Of a stretch of 64,000 nt of DNA, positions 37,701 through 49,103 are shown piece by piece. Origin of the DNA: Daphnia carinata (Eukaryota > Arthropoda > Branchiopoda > Diplostraca > Daphniidae); assembly GCF_022539665.2 (NCBI RefSeq), contig NC_081337.1, positions 6,734,679-6,798,678 on the forward strand, in the 5' to 3' direction. The notes under the pieces are model-generated. The model made no database searches. It saw nothing but the letters and a program-made list of their open reading frames with translations, and was not told where the DNA came from. Within the stretch, counting starts at the first letter, position 1. Each line of letters begins with the position of its first letter. The translations under genes and the position numbers were made by a program.

Positions 37701-40700
37701 ATTTTTTTTCAGAACATTTCGCGCTGTGTGTGATGTGTATATTTGACTTTAGAAATTGACTGCACCAAAACGGTGGATAAACCGTGTGTCGAAGGCAAGC
37801 GATTTTGTCGTGGTTAACCGTGTTTGGCATTATTATTATTATTACTTCCAGATTGGACATGTGTAGACGTGAATTCGTTTCGGACGATTGCAATCGAGGA
37901 ACTGCCGGTAAGTCGAGACCATACTGTGACTTGCAACTTTTACTGTGAAAAAAAAAGAAATGAAAGCGAACTTTACTTGACTATGGCCCCAAAAGAAAGT
38001 GAGCGAAATTCTTTCGTGTTTGTTTATCTTGTCGGTCGTTCTCTTTATTTCGTTTCCTTCCCAAAACCATACTTTACGAGGATATATGATTCCACTGGTT
38101 TCTCAGAGCGAGATGAATGGACAGTTCATTGTGGTTGGGAACATGCCTAGAGAGTTGGAATTGTAGAGAAAACGAAAGAGAAAGATGAACAAACACAAAA
38201 GTAATAATAGCACCGAAAAAAACCCTATTGCATGTAAAACATGGCGATGTGGCATTTAATTGTCCCGCTCTGCTTGTTAGTGGCCATACAGAGAAAATCA
38301 ACACGAAGAGTTTCACTCCACTTTGGGCCGCATCTGTTGATGATGCATGAATGACTTGCCTACATATACGCACTTCATGTTACTGTCCACTTTACACCAC
38401 TTTATATCACTTACTTGCCCTTACTTTACTTTACTGAACGTGTATTTTTGTGAATCAAATAACTTTCCACATGACCAAATTTTTGCATGACGAAACAGTA
38501 TCGACCTGTGTAAACTTTCAAACGCACTTGATTACCTCGACTTCGCGGGACACATAATCTCAATTATGCCTACACGAAATCATATTTTTGGAAACAACAA
38601 TTGGCACTGCACCAGTTCACACAGCACTTGGCCCGTTCCACGCCTATTATATATATATTTTTAAAGAAATTTGAATTTTTCCAGTCGATTCAAGAAGTGG
38701 AGAAGTGCAGCAGTTTCACCTTTTTCTTGCTCGAACTTAACACAAATTTCAAATCGCCTTCGTCGAATAGTCGACTAAAATTTCATGATTTTTTAAGGAC
38801 ATAAAATGAACAGAGAAAAACATTAAAAAAAAGAATATTTGAAATAATTGTCAGAATTGAGGTAAGATTTTGTTTTGCCTTCCAGCTGCCGCATCCACAC
38901 TTCGAATTTAACACACGAATTACCATGGAAGCGTGTCCAGTTCATCACCGATGAATTAAATCACCTCGCTCTTTATTGCAACTTCTCATCCCTTACCCTG
39001 TTCAGTAATACAAAAAAAATATAAACAAAGTATATAAACAAAAAAAAAAGCAACGAATATGGGAGAAAAGAAAAAAAAAAGCTTTCCCAATCCATCCTAT
39101 ATCTACTGTACCTTTCTTGTATATATAGCGGTGTTCCATCTTCTTTCGCTGTCTGTCGTTGATGGGGTGACTCGCTCTAGCATCGGCATCACAACTTCTT
39201 GGTTTCTCTATCCTTTTCCTCTACCACATTGGATCATCCTTTTCTGTTGTCCCCCTTGCTTTCAAGATTGATCGTCACAATTTTCTTAATGCCCCTAATT
39301 TCAGGATTCGCCTACGTCGGTGGAGCCTGTGTCGTCAACAAGCGTCTCGAGAAAGTCAACAGCGTAGCCATCGTTGAGGATACTGGCGGCTTCTCCGGAA
39401 TCATTGTCGCCGCTCACGAAGTCGGCCATTTGTAAGTGGCGTCCTGAAAACGAAACAACACAAAAACAACAAGTTTTAATTCAGATTTTATTCCATTTAG
39501 ATTGGGCTCCGTTCACGACGGTTCACCACCACCGAGTTACTTGGGCGGCCCCGGTGCTCAGCGTTGTCGCTGGGAAGACGGTTACATCATGAGCGACTTG
39601 CGACACACTGACCGCGGTTTCAAGTGGTCTTCTTGCAGCATCGCCCAGTTCGACCATTTCCTCAAGTAGGGCTCGATGGCTTCATAGTCCCATTATTAGG
39701 GTCTGGCTTGATGGCACGTCAAGTGAAACGGTCTCATCAATTCTTCGTTCTTTTCTTGTTGCAATGACAGTGGAGAAACTGCCACCTGCCTGTTCAACAG
39801 TCCGCACGAGGACGCTGTTCTTCCCCGTGTTCTACCTGGAAAACTGCTCAGCCTTGATGCCCAGTGTCGGATGGATCGTGGAACATCTGCCTGCTTCGTA
39901 AGGCTCCATTTATTAGATAAATAGCCGCTGGATTGTGTCGTAATAAAAACACCTTGATTATTTCCCAAATAACAGAAAGACGATCGAGTCTGCGCTCAGC
40001 TGTTTTGTTTCGACGCTTCGTCTGGTTACTGCGTCTCTTATAGACCGGCAGCAGAAGGCTCTGCCTGTGGAGACGGCCAGGTAAATAAAAAAAAAATCCT
40101 TTCTACCCTACTGAAATATGGCGTTTAAAATATGGTGGACTAATTCTTGATTTTGATTTCCCCAGATTTGCAACAATGGACGTTGTATCGTCGAGAACGA
40201 AAATGCTATTCCCGACTATTCAGAAGACCTCGGTCTCAATTCTTTCCTGAAACGAACTGATACCATCCTGGCGGCCACAGAACCTAAACCGTTCTTTACT
40301 GGAGGCCTCGCATCAACGGCGCACGTTTTCAACCCAACAACTCCGAAAGCAAGTCCAACCACGTCTAAAGTCACAACTACCACTACGAAACCAACGACAA
40401 CAACTACCAAGGCGACAACAACCACGATTAAAGCAACAACAACCACTGTGACTACAACTTCAAAACCTTTGATCACGACCATTCCGTGGTGGCACACGAG
40501 TTCCAAGAGCTCAACACCATCCACAAGGTGCGAAAAAATTATCTTTTTCCTCACGTAACTGATGTTTGTAATCATCCTATTCGAAATTCGCAATTTAGAT
40601 GGTGGAATAATTGGACCAAACGATCAACTCCGGCATCGGTAGACTCGCAATCGGCTAACACCCAACCCGCGGCGTCATCCTTGTCTATTGCGCCATCCAC

Positions 40701-41070
40701 TGTTCCAGCTACGACGATTACTACACCTCGTCCTACACTTAGCGTAACAAGATTCCGGACGACGACGACCACCACCCCAACGACAACAACAGAAAAAACA
40801 ACTACTCGCACAACTCCTGCCCTTAGCCCGGGGTCAAATAAATTTTCCAGTTCTGGTATGTCTTTTTTAAAACCTGACGATGAAAGATGAAATTTAAGTG
40901 TCTGTTTGTGAATTTCAGGTGTTAACGAGCTATGCGAGGATCGGATAACTAAAATTGCCGGATCCATGTCCTGCCAAGACTTCCTACAGCGTTACGGTTT
41001 CCAGTATTGTCGCCAACCATATATTATGAAGAACTGCTGCGCATCGCAGCAACGATTCTGCCCAAACTAA
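23537..41070 (+). CDS. Secreted ADAMTS-like zinc metalloprotease (metzincin M12B), 839/840 aa
   Basis: Exons: 23537-23620, 28044-28107, 28294-28387, 28498-28642, 33273-33362, 35106-35406, 36155-36275, 36419-36548, 36684-36826, 10a 37128-37180 or 10b 37852-37907, 39305-39431, 39501-39665, 39771-39897, 39976-40080, 40166-40527, 40599-40855, 40919-41070. All junctions are GT...AG and in phase. Signal peptide about 1-24; M12B-type propeptide to R280 with furin-like RKKR (230-233) and RQKR (277-280); catalytic domain with HEVGHLLGSVH (446-456, catalytic E447) and Met-turn M481, so it looks active. An ADAMTS-type disintegrin-like/Cys-rich segment follows (VCAQLFC to CGDGQICNNGRC), then two Thr-rich stretches and a C-terminal six-Cys module. 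There are no thrombospondin repeats, unlike classical ADAMTS. The product is probably exported to the extracellular matrix; the substrate is unknown. Antarease-like arthropod metalloprotease is the nearest alternative name. Confidence 0.9.
23621..28043 (+). other. Intron 1 of the metalloprotease (4.4 kb)
   Basis: Bounded by GTAAGT and TTACAG. It contains homopolymers, an AT dinucleotide repeat (27759-27782) and a region open for more than 500 nt on both strands (about 25510-26120) that I could not relate to any family. Confidence 0.8.
28643..33272 (+). other. Intron 4 of the metalloprotease (4.6 kb)
   Basis: The flanking exons join in phase 0, and the propeptide reads through naturally from ...EELPQ to DEDVG. 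I see no further exon that keeps the frame, and nothing else supportable in the intron. Confidence 0.75.
33363..36154 (+). other. Introns 5 and 6 of the metalloprotease (around exon 35106-35406)
   Basis: Intron 5 is 33363-35105 and intron 6 is 35407-36154. Both are A/T-rich with homopolymers. No additional in-phase exon is seen. Confidence 0.75.
37128..37180 (+). CDS. Metalloprotease exon 10a (alternative, basic loop)
   Basis: 53 nt, entered after two bases of a Lys codon and left after one base of a Gly codon. It encodes FDMCRRRKSGRCANGTAG. The acceptor (long CT-rich tract, TTGCAG) is strong and the donor is GTAGGT. Two Cys enclose seven residues, five of them Arg or Lys. By alignment with ADAMTS catalytic domains it fills the DLC...CDTLG position ahead of the zinc-binding helix. 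Confidence 0.85.
37852..37907 (+). CDS. Metalloprotease exon 10b (alternative, acidic loop)
   Basis: 56 nt with the same entry and exit phases as 10a. It encodes LDMCRREFVSDDCNRGTAG. The acceptor is TTCCAG behind an ATT repeat (weak pyrimidine tract) and the donor is the consensus GTAAGT. Two Cys enclose eight residues, three acidic and two basic. It is clearly homologous to exon 10a in DMCRR at one end and GTAG at the other. Confidence 0.85.
37908..39304 (+). other. Intron between alternative exon 10b and exon 11 (1.4 kb)
   Basis: A/T-rich. One 15-nt block near 38500 (ATCGACCTGTGTAAA after a CAG) resembles the start of the exon 10 cassettes, but no donor follows in range. I see no third usable cassette. 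Confidence 0.7.
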
Positions 41071-43659
41071 AGAAAAATAAGACCAGTGTGCTTGCGATTT
41101 CAGAGAAACATTATTCCAGACACGTGAAAATCAGAATGTAATGTCGCTTGCGGCTCAGTGGCGAAACAGAGACACAACAGACTATATTTCGGCGTCATTT
41201 GGTCGATGAAGGAAAAAAAAAAGATAGAATTAAAAATAGAACAAACAGAAAATATTAAGAGAAATGATGAGGTGCGTTCACGATCTCCGAATTTACTGGA
41301 AATTGTCGACAGAGACTGCCGCAACATACAACCCATTCGCATAATTTACGTGCATAAAGATTAGTTCAAAGACCCATTTCCGTTGTTAGATGTGACCAAG
41401 GGTCTTTTCGTTTTCATTATTATTTTTTTTTAAATCCATAAAACATTCTGTTTTTTATGCTCGTAATTAAAGAAAACAAACAAAACTAAAGAAAAAAAAA
41501 ATTTGAACTTATCGCGCTGGTGTTCCTAAGACACGAACGTTCATGCAAATGTTATATGACTTTAGCCCTCCTATTGGTTGGACTCACTGGTATATATAAC
41601 GGCTAGAAAAATCAATGATGCTCCCACTGGATGGTGATGATCATAACATAACGGAACGATTGCAAACAAACCAGTCTTGCCTGTGTGAGCTCTGAAGCCT
41701 CACTGTACAGATGTACAGACTCGTGTGACTGATTTTTTTCTTCCTCTGATGTACAAGATTTTGTGCCTCATGATTGTTTTTGTTTTTCTTCTCTCCCTCC
41801 CCCCCGCCCGCCCCACGTTCTCCCCAATTTTTAATTACCGTGCAAGCCCCAATTGAATTACTAGACCATTCGCTTGATGTACGCGTGCCTTTGTTGAAAC
41901 GAAACAATTTTTTATTTTATTTTAAACAATTTTTTTTCTTTGTGTTGTGGATAATTACGCGGTGTTTGTGAATCGAATGCAAACCTATCAAGTTTGCACG
42001 GCGTGCGGTGCCGCTGTTTACCGGCTGTCTCTCGAATATTGTACAGTGGTTTTTGATCTATCTTTTTCTAGAAACAAAATAATGGACAAAGGATATTCAG
42101 AATACTCTTTGGTTATTTTGTTTTTTTTTTGTTTTATCATCTTCTTAGATTCATGTTGCGACTAATGTAATGAAGTCATCAACGGAACTGTCATTTCAGA
42201 CGCGTCAAATAGTGCGGAGCCACTATCGGTTTTGCATGTTATGTAAGAGACAGAGGGAGGAGCTAACATGCGAGTATTGATTTTCAGTGGGTTACTGAAG
42301 GCTGACTAGTTTCGTTCACGACAGTGAACAAGATGGAAGGGTGTCAAGGAACTTCATACCCGATCAACGGAAAAAGAAAGAGTTTGTTCATAAATCTACG
42401 TGACTCGACATTGATCACCCTACATATTTTTCAAAAAGAGTTTAAACAATAGCATGGCACTTCCATGCTATGAAGTCTGAACGAGACAATAGCAGGTAAT
42501 TTTCTTCCAATTCGTTCTCAATATCCGTCCTTATGATATCGAAGAGGGAAAGCCCCACAAAATGTGTAAGAGATCTTTTCACTGTGCTGCTAAGTTTTCA
42601 GATAGCGAGATTCGTAAAAATAGACGTTGTGTGCGGCAGCAGTTATTTTTGGAATTGGTTATAAAATATACCGATGTCCAGTGTTGACTCAATCTTTACA
42701 GTTATTTATCGATAAAGATTAGTCAGTGACAAATTCGAAAGCGGACAACGTGACCTCACTCTGCGCTTGTTTTTCTCTCTCTAAATTATTACGTCACTAA
42801 TGTAGATCTAGACCAACAAAGTGGCTAGACGTTGCTTATCGCATCCAGCATTTCAAAAGTCCTTTTTGTATCTGCAGGCTGGTCGACACTAGAATCAATC
42901 GGTTTGTCACTCCCTGTGAGGGAGGCTGTGGTCGTGCACTGCGTGTTTGCCATAGATTACCTGTTGTGCATGCCAATTTGCGTGCTATTTTCAAACGCCA
43001 CGACCAACGGCGTTAGCTGATCGCCCAGCTTTGACGTCTTTGGCCTCAGGAAGTCCACAAAACCAGGAAGAGAATAGGTGAGAGTGCGTTAATTTAATGG
43101 ATTTGTTTGCTTCTTGCAAAGTGACCGACATGTAGAACTTTGGATAGCCATTTAATTACCTCATAGATGCTCGTATGGTGCAACCTATTATCAGTCTTGG
43201 GTATTTTAGTTAAGGTAAAGGTCAGTTTAACTAAACGGCTGTTTTTCGTTCACGAAATAATCACATGTCCATGGTGCTTTTGACGGGAAGGTAGATATAA
43301 AACCTCGTCAATTATTGTCAGTCCGTTTATGAAGACAGCAAGGAATCGCTTTCATTTCATTGTTCCAATGAATTGGCTGCCCTAATTAAACCACAGGTAT
43401 TAGAAGTGTGAACAACATACTGGCATCGGGACAAAATTCTTGCTTGTTCCGATCGACGTACAGTTCTATGTCTACCAAATGTATTTCTCATAAAACCTGG
43501 ATGTTTTAACCAAATGTTATGTTGCAAATCGGTAACGGTGCCTTTCAATCAGTTTCATCGTTCGGATACCGTCCAGTATTTAAGTGATTGTTATCGCTTG
43601 ACATTGAGCTGTTTGAAAAGATTGCACCATTCACTCCGCGGTAAAAGAAACTCTTTAGA
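41071..43659. other. Intergenic region between the metalloprotease and the SLC17 pair
   Basis: No coding gene is supported. TATA-like elements occur at 41590 (with ATTGG about 20 bp upstream), 42660 and 43296. A 9-bp perfect hairpin (ATAGCATGG/CCATGCTAT) is at 42449-42471. Several TATA sites in 2 kb could be promoters of unrecognised short transcripts or relics of a duplicated upstream region. Confidence 0.5.
43296..43325 (+). promoter_or_regulatory. Putative core promoter of SLC17 copy A
   Basis: TATAAAA at 43296-43302 is followed by TCAGTC at 43318-43323, an arthropod initiator-like motif. The spacing from the TATA to the initiator A is about 24 nt, shorter than the usual 28-33, so the start site is uncertain. 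It lies 340 nt before the start codon. Confidence 0.35.
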
Positions 43660-45951
43660 ATGACTGGCAAAAAAGAAATGGATAAACCGCAAATATTAGC
43701 TCGTACGTATTCTGGATTTCAAGTAGCTTTTATCGTTATTTTGTTCCTGATCGTTACGATTATATCGCGATTATGTTCGTTTTACAGCTTCTCTTTTCGG
43801 TAGCTGTCGCTTAACCATTACGATGATGTGCTTGGTGGCATCGTTCAACTCCTTGTTAATGACCATCAATTTAGGGATGGTAATAGTGTGTATGAACAAA
43901 GGAGATCATGGCAATTGCACAAGCGATTCGGGAATGTCTGCTTCCAACAACACAAGCGATTCGGAGTTTCAGGATCAAAGCACGTGCGGATACAATACAA
44001 CAGAGGTAAACATCCTTCTAGATTAATTCATCTGTGCAAGGGTGCTAGGTATCGCTTATGCGTCGATAGGAATCCGACGTCAGATGGGACAAGAATGAGC
44101 AAGGAATGTTGTTAAGCGCTACGTATTATGGAGTGGTATCTATGCAGCTTCTCACCGGTTGGCTATGCGATAAATTTGGAAAGATGAAGTTTCTAATGTA
44201 AGCAAACAGAAGAAAAATCTAAGCATATTTCAAAAATTGTAGTTTTAATCAGATAATTCCCTATTGCGCATGCAGGATCGGTGGGAGCACCGTACTGGGC
44301 ATAGTGTCCGTCCTATCGCCACTGATTATTCAATATGCCGGTGTACCATTTTTCTTTGCCGCTCGCGTCGTTATGGGAGCTTGCATGGTAAACGAAGATT
44401 CCTGGCTTAATCTAATCTTTTTCTAATAAAACGATTATTTTTCTATAAATTTACAATCTCCAGTGTTTCATGATATCGCCAGTCTTACCTTTGCTGAGGC
44501 GCTGGACAACTTCTAAAGAGCAAGGGTTTTTGGTTGGTTTAGCTTTTGCTGGCGTCGGTTTAGCAAATGCGGCTACATATCCGATGACTGGTTTAATCTG
44601 CGAGCTTGGTGGATGGAGATCTATTTTCTACTTTTGTGGTATGTACTTACTCGATCCCTAACTATGATCCATAAAGACGTATAAAAGAAAGATTGCGGGC
44701 CTTCAAACGGTATCTTTTGGTTGTAAAACAGGAATATGTGGCATCTCATGGAGTGTGGTGGCCTTTTTTCTAGTTTATGACGCGCCAGGAAGGCATCCCC
44801 GCGTCAGCGTTGAGGAAAAGCAATATCTTGTGGCTACGCAACTTCAAAGTTTATCAAAGGTAAGGTAAAATCACGTTCAATAATATGCAGTTGGAGAGTG
44901 CTATGAACTGACTTTTCATTTGCCAATTTCGAGACTAATTTCTTTAATTTAGAAAACGAAAACGGTTATTCCCTGGTCAAAAATACTTTTATCCGTACCA
45001 GTTTGGGCCGTGATTACCACTAACTTCTTCTTCTTTGCAGCCACGGTAAATTTGTTCAATCATATCTAACTTTTCCCGAAAATCAAACCCTTCGAATTTT
45101 CACTCAGAAAGGAACGGTAATCAATTTACCGCTATTCGTCAGAGATGTCCTTGATTTCAGCGTCACTGAGGTACGCTCCTTCGTGATATTCAATGCGGCT
45201 AGTGGCTGACACTAATTAAAAAATTTTTGAACGCAGAACGGAATTTTTTCCGCAATGCCTTCAGTGGTTGCGTTATTGCTTCATTTAGTAATCGGACCAC
45301 TTTTTGACTGGGTACGAGCCAAAAAAATATTTACAGTCACAGTCGTCAGAAAAACGTTTCACGTCATAGGTTATTTCTTATTTCTTTCTCGGAAACAAAA
45401 CAATTATAAATGGAACTCAAATAAGAACGTACCCTTTTATTTACCCCCTTATACTTTAGGCACTTTATTCCCAGCGATATTGATGTTCGTCGTCAGCCAA
45501 CTCCCGTCAGAGCAGAAATACATAATCATTGGTTTAATCACGATTGGCTACGCAATGTTCGAATTCGCCTGGATGGGAGGCTTTTCGTTCGCCTTCATGG
45601 ATATGGCTCCTGACTATGTGGGAATCATTCAGGGTATCAACAACACGATAGGTCTCATGCCTGGATTCATAATGCCAGTCGTCATTTCTAATATGACTCC
45701 AGATGTAAAATAGCTTTTCTCATGCTGTATTTCATGAATGGTTCGCAAATCAACAATAATTTTTTTCTTTCAACCAATTTCAGGGGACCTCTGAACAGTG
45801 GAGCTACGTGTTTATTATGTTTGGTGGATTGTATACTGTAGCATGTTTGATATTTCTGATATTTGGAAATTCAGAATTGCAGAGTTGGGGCAAAGCAAAA
45901 GACCCTGGTAACATTCAAATAGCCAAATCCCTCGAAACCATGATCGTGTGA
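43660..45951 (+). CDS. SLC17-family MFS anion transporter, copy A (501 aa)
   Basis: Exons: 43660-43702, 43788-44005, 44070-44197, 44276-44387, 44464-44638, 44732-44859, 44953-45045, 45108-45170, 45237-45369, 45460-45704, 45784-45951. All keep phase. The product is a multi-spanning membrane protein: a short cytosolic N-terminus, first membrane segment, an N-glycosylatable outer loop (NCTS, NNTS, NTTE), the MFS motif GWLCDKFGK after TM2, the RWTTSKEQG segment, HPRVSVEEKQYL and a short cytosolic tail. This matches the sialin / vesicular glutamate / inorganic phosphate cotransporter family (SLC17), which moves organic anions or phosphate coupled to H+ or Na+. The substrate cannot be read from sequence. 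Its tandem neighbour is a close paralogue. Intron 9 is 90 nt and open in frame. AATAAA is at 45972. Confidence 0.9.
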
Positions 45952-45971
45952 TAAAATGCATGTATAGGAAA

Positions 45972-45977
45972 AATAAA
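45972..45977 (+). terminator. Polyadenylation signal of SLC17 copy A
   Basis: AATAAA 20 nt after the stop codon, giving a very short 3' UTR. Confidence 0.6.
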
Positions 45978-46388
45978 TTCTTGATCTCTGTTAGGATCAT
46001 TTAAACTCTGAATTAAGAAACGTAACATTGTATCCTATATGTTTGTTCAAATTTTGCGATACAACTTACCAACCGCCACAGCGTTTTCAACTGTGTTCAC
46101 GTTCAAAAACATGTACCTAGTTGTTTACGCGAAGTATAATAAAAACAGAATGACCTGCAAAAACGGGAAGGTCGTTATGTAACGAATGCGTATAAGAGCT
46201 TTTGCGTATTGCACTGCACGTCGGCATTGTAAGCTAATTCGTTGGGTCTGAAGTAACAAGCATCACTCGGAGACGTCGTGTTCCTATCGTAGATGCATAA
46301 AAGTTACGCTATATGTTTGTAAGCCCGCAATCTCCGATGGGAGCATTCAATCATCAACAAACCATAGGCTTTACTAGTTTTCAACAAA
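45978..46388 (+). promoter_or_regulatory. Intergenic spacer and probable promoter of SLC17 copy B
   Basis: About 410 bp between the tandem transporters. TATAAGAG at 46191 sits about 200 bp before the start codon and may be the TATA box. The spacer is large enough for a separate promoter. Confidence 0.35.
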
Positions 46389-48711
46389 ATGAAGTCAAAG
46401 GAGCTGGATGGTGCGCCGCGAGTGATTGCACGTAAGTTAATTTTATAATGATCCCTGGCATTAACTCGGTACTTAAAGCAAGTTTAGCGAGTCCTTCGAT
46501 TCTTATTTTACTACAGAGAATAAAATATTTGCTTTTTTACAGCTCGGTTACTACTGAGCTGCAGATTGACAATCAGCCTTGCTTGCTTATTTACTTCTTT
46601 TGCCGCCATCGTAATGACGATCAACCTATCCATGGCGATTGTGTGCATGAACAAGCGCTCAAAACAGCTGGATAGAACGGACGGAATAAACAGCACCAAT
46701 TCAAGTTCAGGATACTTTGAATCAAACAGCACTTGTAGCGAAGACCTCAACACGGTACAAGTACTATTCCATAAGACTGTGTTCAACGGACTGCCTATTA
46801 TAACAAACTATGCCCATGCTTTAAGTTGTTGAACACACCGCTGACTGGAAGGACTTCTGATTAAGGTCCGCACAAGATTTTATGTTGATTTTCGTTGTTG
46901 TAGGAAAAAGAAATGTATTTAGACAAGCCAGCTCAGGGAATGCTACTGGGAGCTCTTTATTACGGAGTGGTCGCCGTGCAACTTTTGGTTGGTTGGCTAT
47001 GTGACAAATTTGGCAAGTACAAACTTCAAATGTAAGTAAAATATTTGGCATGTTCCATCCCGCAAGTTCAAATGATTAATGCATGAGAAAAATGTTCTTT
47101 AAAACAAGGGCTCTCGGTTCCAGCGTTCTAGCAATTGCATCCTTCGCCTCTCCAGTAATTCTAGAATCTGCTGGCGTCCCCTACTACTTTGCCCTCCGTA
47201 TCGTGAAGGGTGTTGGCATGGTAAGTTAGCAACAGCGATTTGAAATCATATCATCACGGCAATCAAACAATTCTTGCAGAGCTTCGCCATTTCTTCAATG
47301 TTACCTATGCTAACTCGCTGGACTACTAATCAAGAGCAAGGTCTGTTGGTGGGCATTGCTTCTGCTGGTATAGGCCTAGCCAATTCAGTTACCTATCCGA
47401 TTTCTGGACTGCTGTGTCAGCACGGAGGTTGGAAAGCGATCTTCTACTTTGGTGGTACGTGTTGAGCTTTTGAACTATACGTGGAGGACAAAACCTGTTT
47501 CGTGGAAGTGAAAACACTACGGCAACAAAACGTTATCGTTTTACAATATTTATTCGAACAGGAGCGTGTGGTACGGTGGCAACGCTCTTCATTGTATGCT
47601 TAGTGTATGACGGCCCAGCAAAACATCCCCGAGTGGATGCAGAGGAGAAGCAATATCTTCTTTCTTTTCAACTTCAGAGTGAAATTTCAACGGTATAATG
47701 ACTGCTGTATTGCGGAATATTAAAAGAAATGACGATGCATGTATACCAAGCCTCTGTGCAATGCTACAATATTTTCACCTAATTCAAACAGAAGCGACGA
47801 ATAATCCCGTGGGCGAAAATGCTTCGTTCCATACCCGTTTGGTCTGTTGTCGTCACAAATTTTTTCTTCTTCGCGGTGGTAAAGGGAATAGTACTCAACC
47901 TGCCAATCTTTGTCCGTGATGTCCTGGACTTCACAGTTACTGAGGTATGGTGTACAAGATCTTGGGCTAGTAGCGACGCCAATTCCCGTACACTAATTTC
48001 GTTTTATACTTTAGAATGGAATTTTTTCTGCAATGCCATTAATTGCAGCTCTTTTGCTCCACTTACTCGTTGGCCCAATTTTTGATTACGTACGTACCCA
48101 CAACAAGTACACCCCTACTACTGTACGGAAAATCTTCCATATCGTAGGTATAATCTTTGCAGTACATCAATATAATTAAATGCACGTCTTTATCTTTTTC
48201 TTGGCACGAACATTTAGGTACGCTTATTCCTGGGGCTTTGATGTTCGTCTCTAGCCAGCTTTCATCTGAGTACAAATATTTCATCATATCGTTGATAACG
48301 ATCAGTTATTCTCTTACTGAGTTTGCCGTGATGGGAGGCTTTGGTTACGCTATGATTGATCTTGCCCCTGACTACCTCGGTATTCTACAAGGGATCAATA
48401 AAACTATTAGTTTGGCTCCAGGATTTATTACGCCGCTTATCGTATCGGCCCTGACACCAGACGTAAATCAATTGGGAGAGAGATTTTCTTTTCACGTGTT
48501 TATTCAATTTTTTATTTCGTGTTATTATCTTTAGGGGTCGAGCGAGGAATGGCAACATGTTTTCATTCTTTTTGGTGCGTTATACGTTCTATCATGCTTA
48601 GTGTTTGTTACCTGTGGAAGCGCACAACAACAAAGCTGGGGAAAAGCAATCAAGAATGACACAGTCAGTGGCCTCAATGATTCAAGCAAATCGTGCAATA
48701 ATTTTGCATAG
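46389..48711 (+). CDS. SLC17-family MFS anion transporter, copy B (502 aa)
   Basis: Exons: 46389-46431, 46543-46754, 46904-47031, 47109-47220, 47280-47454, 47562-47692, 47792-47944, 48015-48147, 48218-48462, 48535-48711. The protein aligns with copy A along its whole length: IVCMNK after TM1, GWLCDKFGK, RWTTNQEQG, HPRVDAEEKQYL, NLPIFVRDVLDFTVTENGIFSAMP. The first outer loop carries NSTNSS and NSTCS glycosylation sites and differs most from copy A, as does the C-terminal tail. Nine of its ten exons have the lengths or phases of copy A; exon 7 (153 nt) equals copy A exons 7 and 8 joined without the intron. The substrate is unknown (SLC17 organic anions or phosphate). Confidence 0.9.
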
Positions 48712-49103
48712 AAAGATCACAGGAAGTTTCCTTCCAGATATTTTTGCCTTATCCATATGAATTATACGCTTTGAAAATACAACAATGGTTTGGCTGTTTG
48801 AAGTGTGCTGTGTGAACATATTATCTACAAAAACGGTACGATCATCGCAAGATTTTCCATATTTGATTCGTGCAACATCACTTCTTGTGTAGCTACCCAA
48901 ACTAACTGATTTTAATTTGAGAACAATATGGATATTCTTGGTACATATATCCTAAAGGCATTTTTTTTTCGTCTAGCAGATTAGTGTCACTGAGAAGCAG
49001 ACTAGTTTCTATTATGTTACAACAGCAAATGGTGTTCACATTCCGATAGACCAACAAAAAATTTTAACTGAATGTGAAAGAAATTTCTTCAATGAATAAT
49101 GTT
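48712..49103 (+). other. 3' flank of SLC17 copy B
   Basis: No AATAAA is seen soon after the stop codon; AATACA near 48776 is a possible weak variant. No gene is seen before the tRNA. Confidence 0.5.

Noticed and set aside
37753-37812. Candidate third exon 10 cassette (IDCTKTVDKPC...RFCRG)
   Set aside because: It is Cys-rich and sits just before exon 10b, but its acceptor gives the wrong phase and its donor would be the poor GTTAAC.
38499-38548. Possible relic of an exon 10 cassette (IDLCK after CAG)
   Set aside because: Only about 15 nt resemble the real cassettes and no donor follows at the right distance.
42333-42362. Block resembling miR-276 (AGGAACTTCATACC)
   Set aside because: The match stops after 14 nt and the flanks do not form the expected precursor hairpin.
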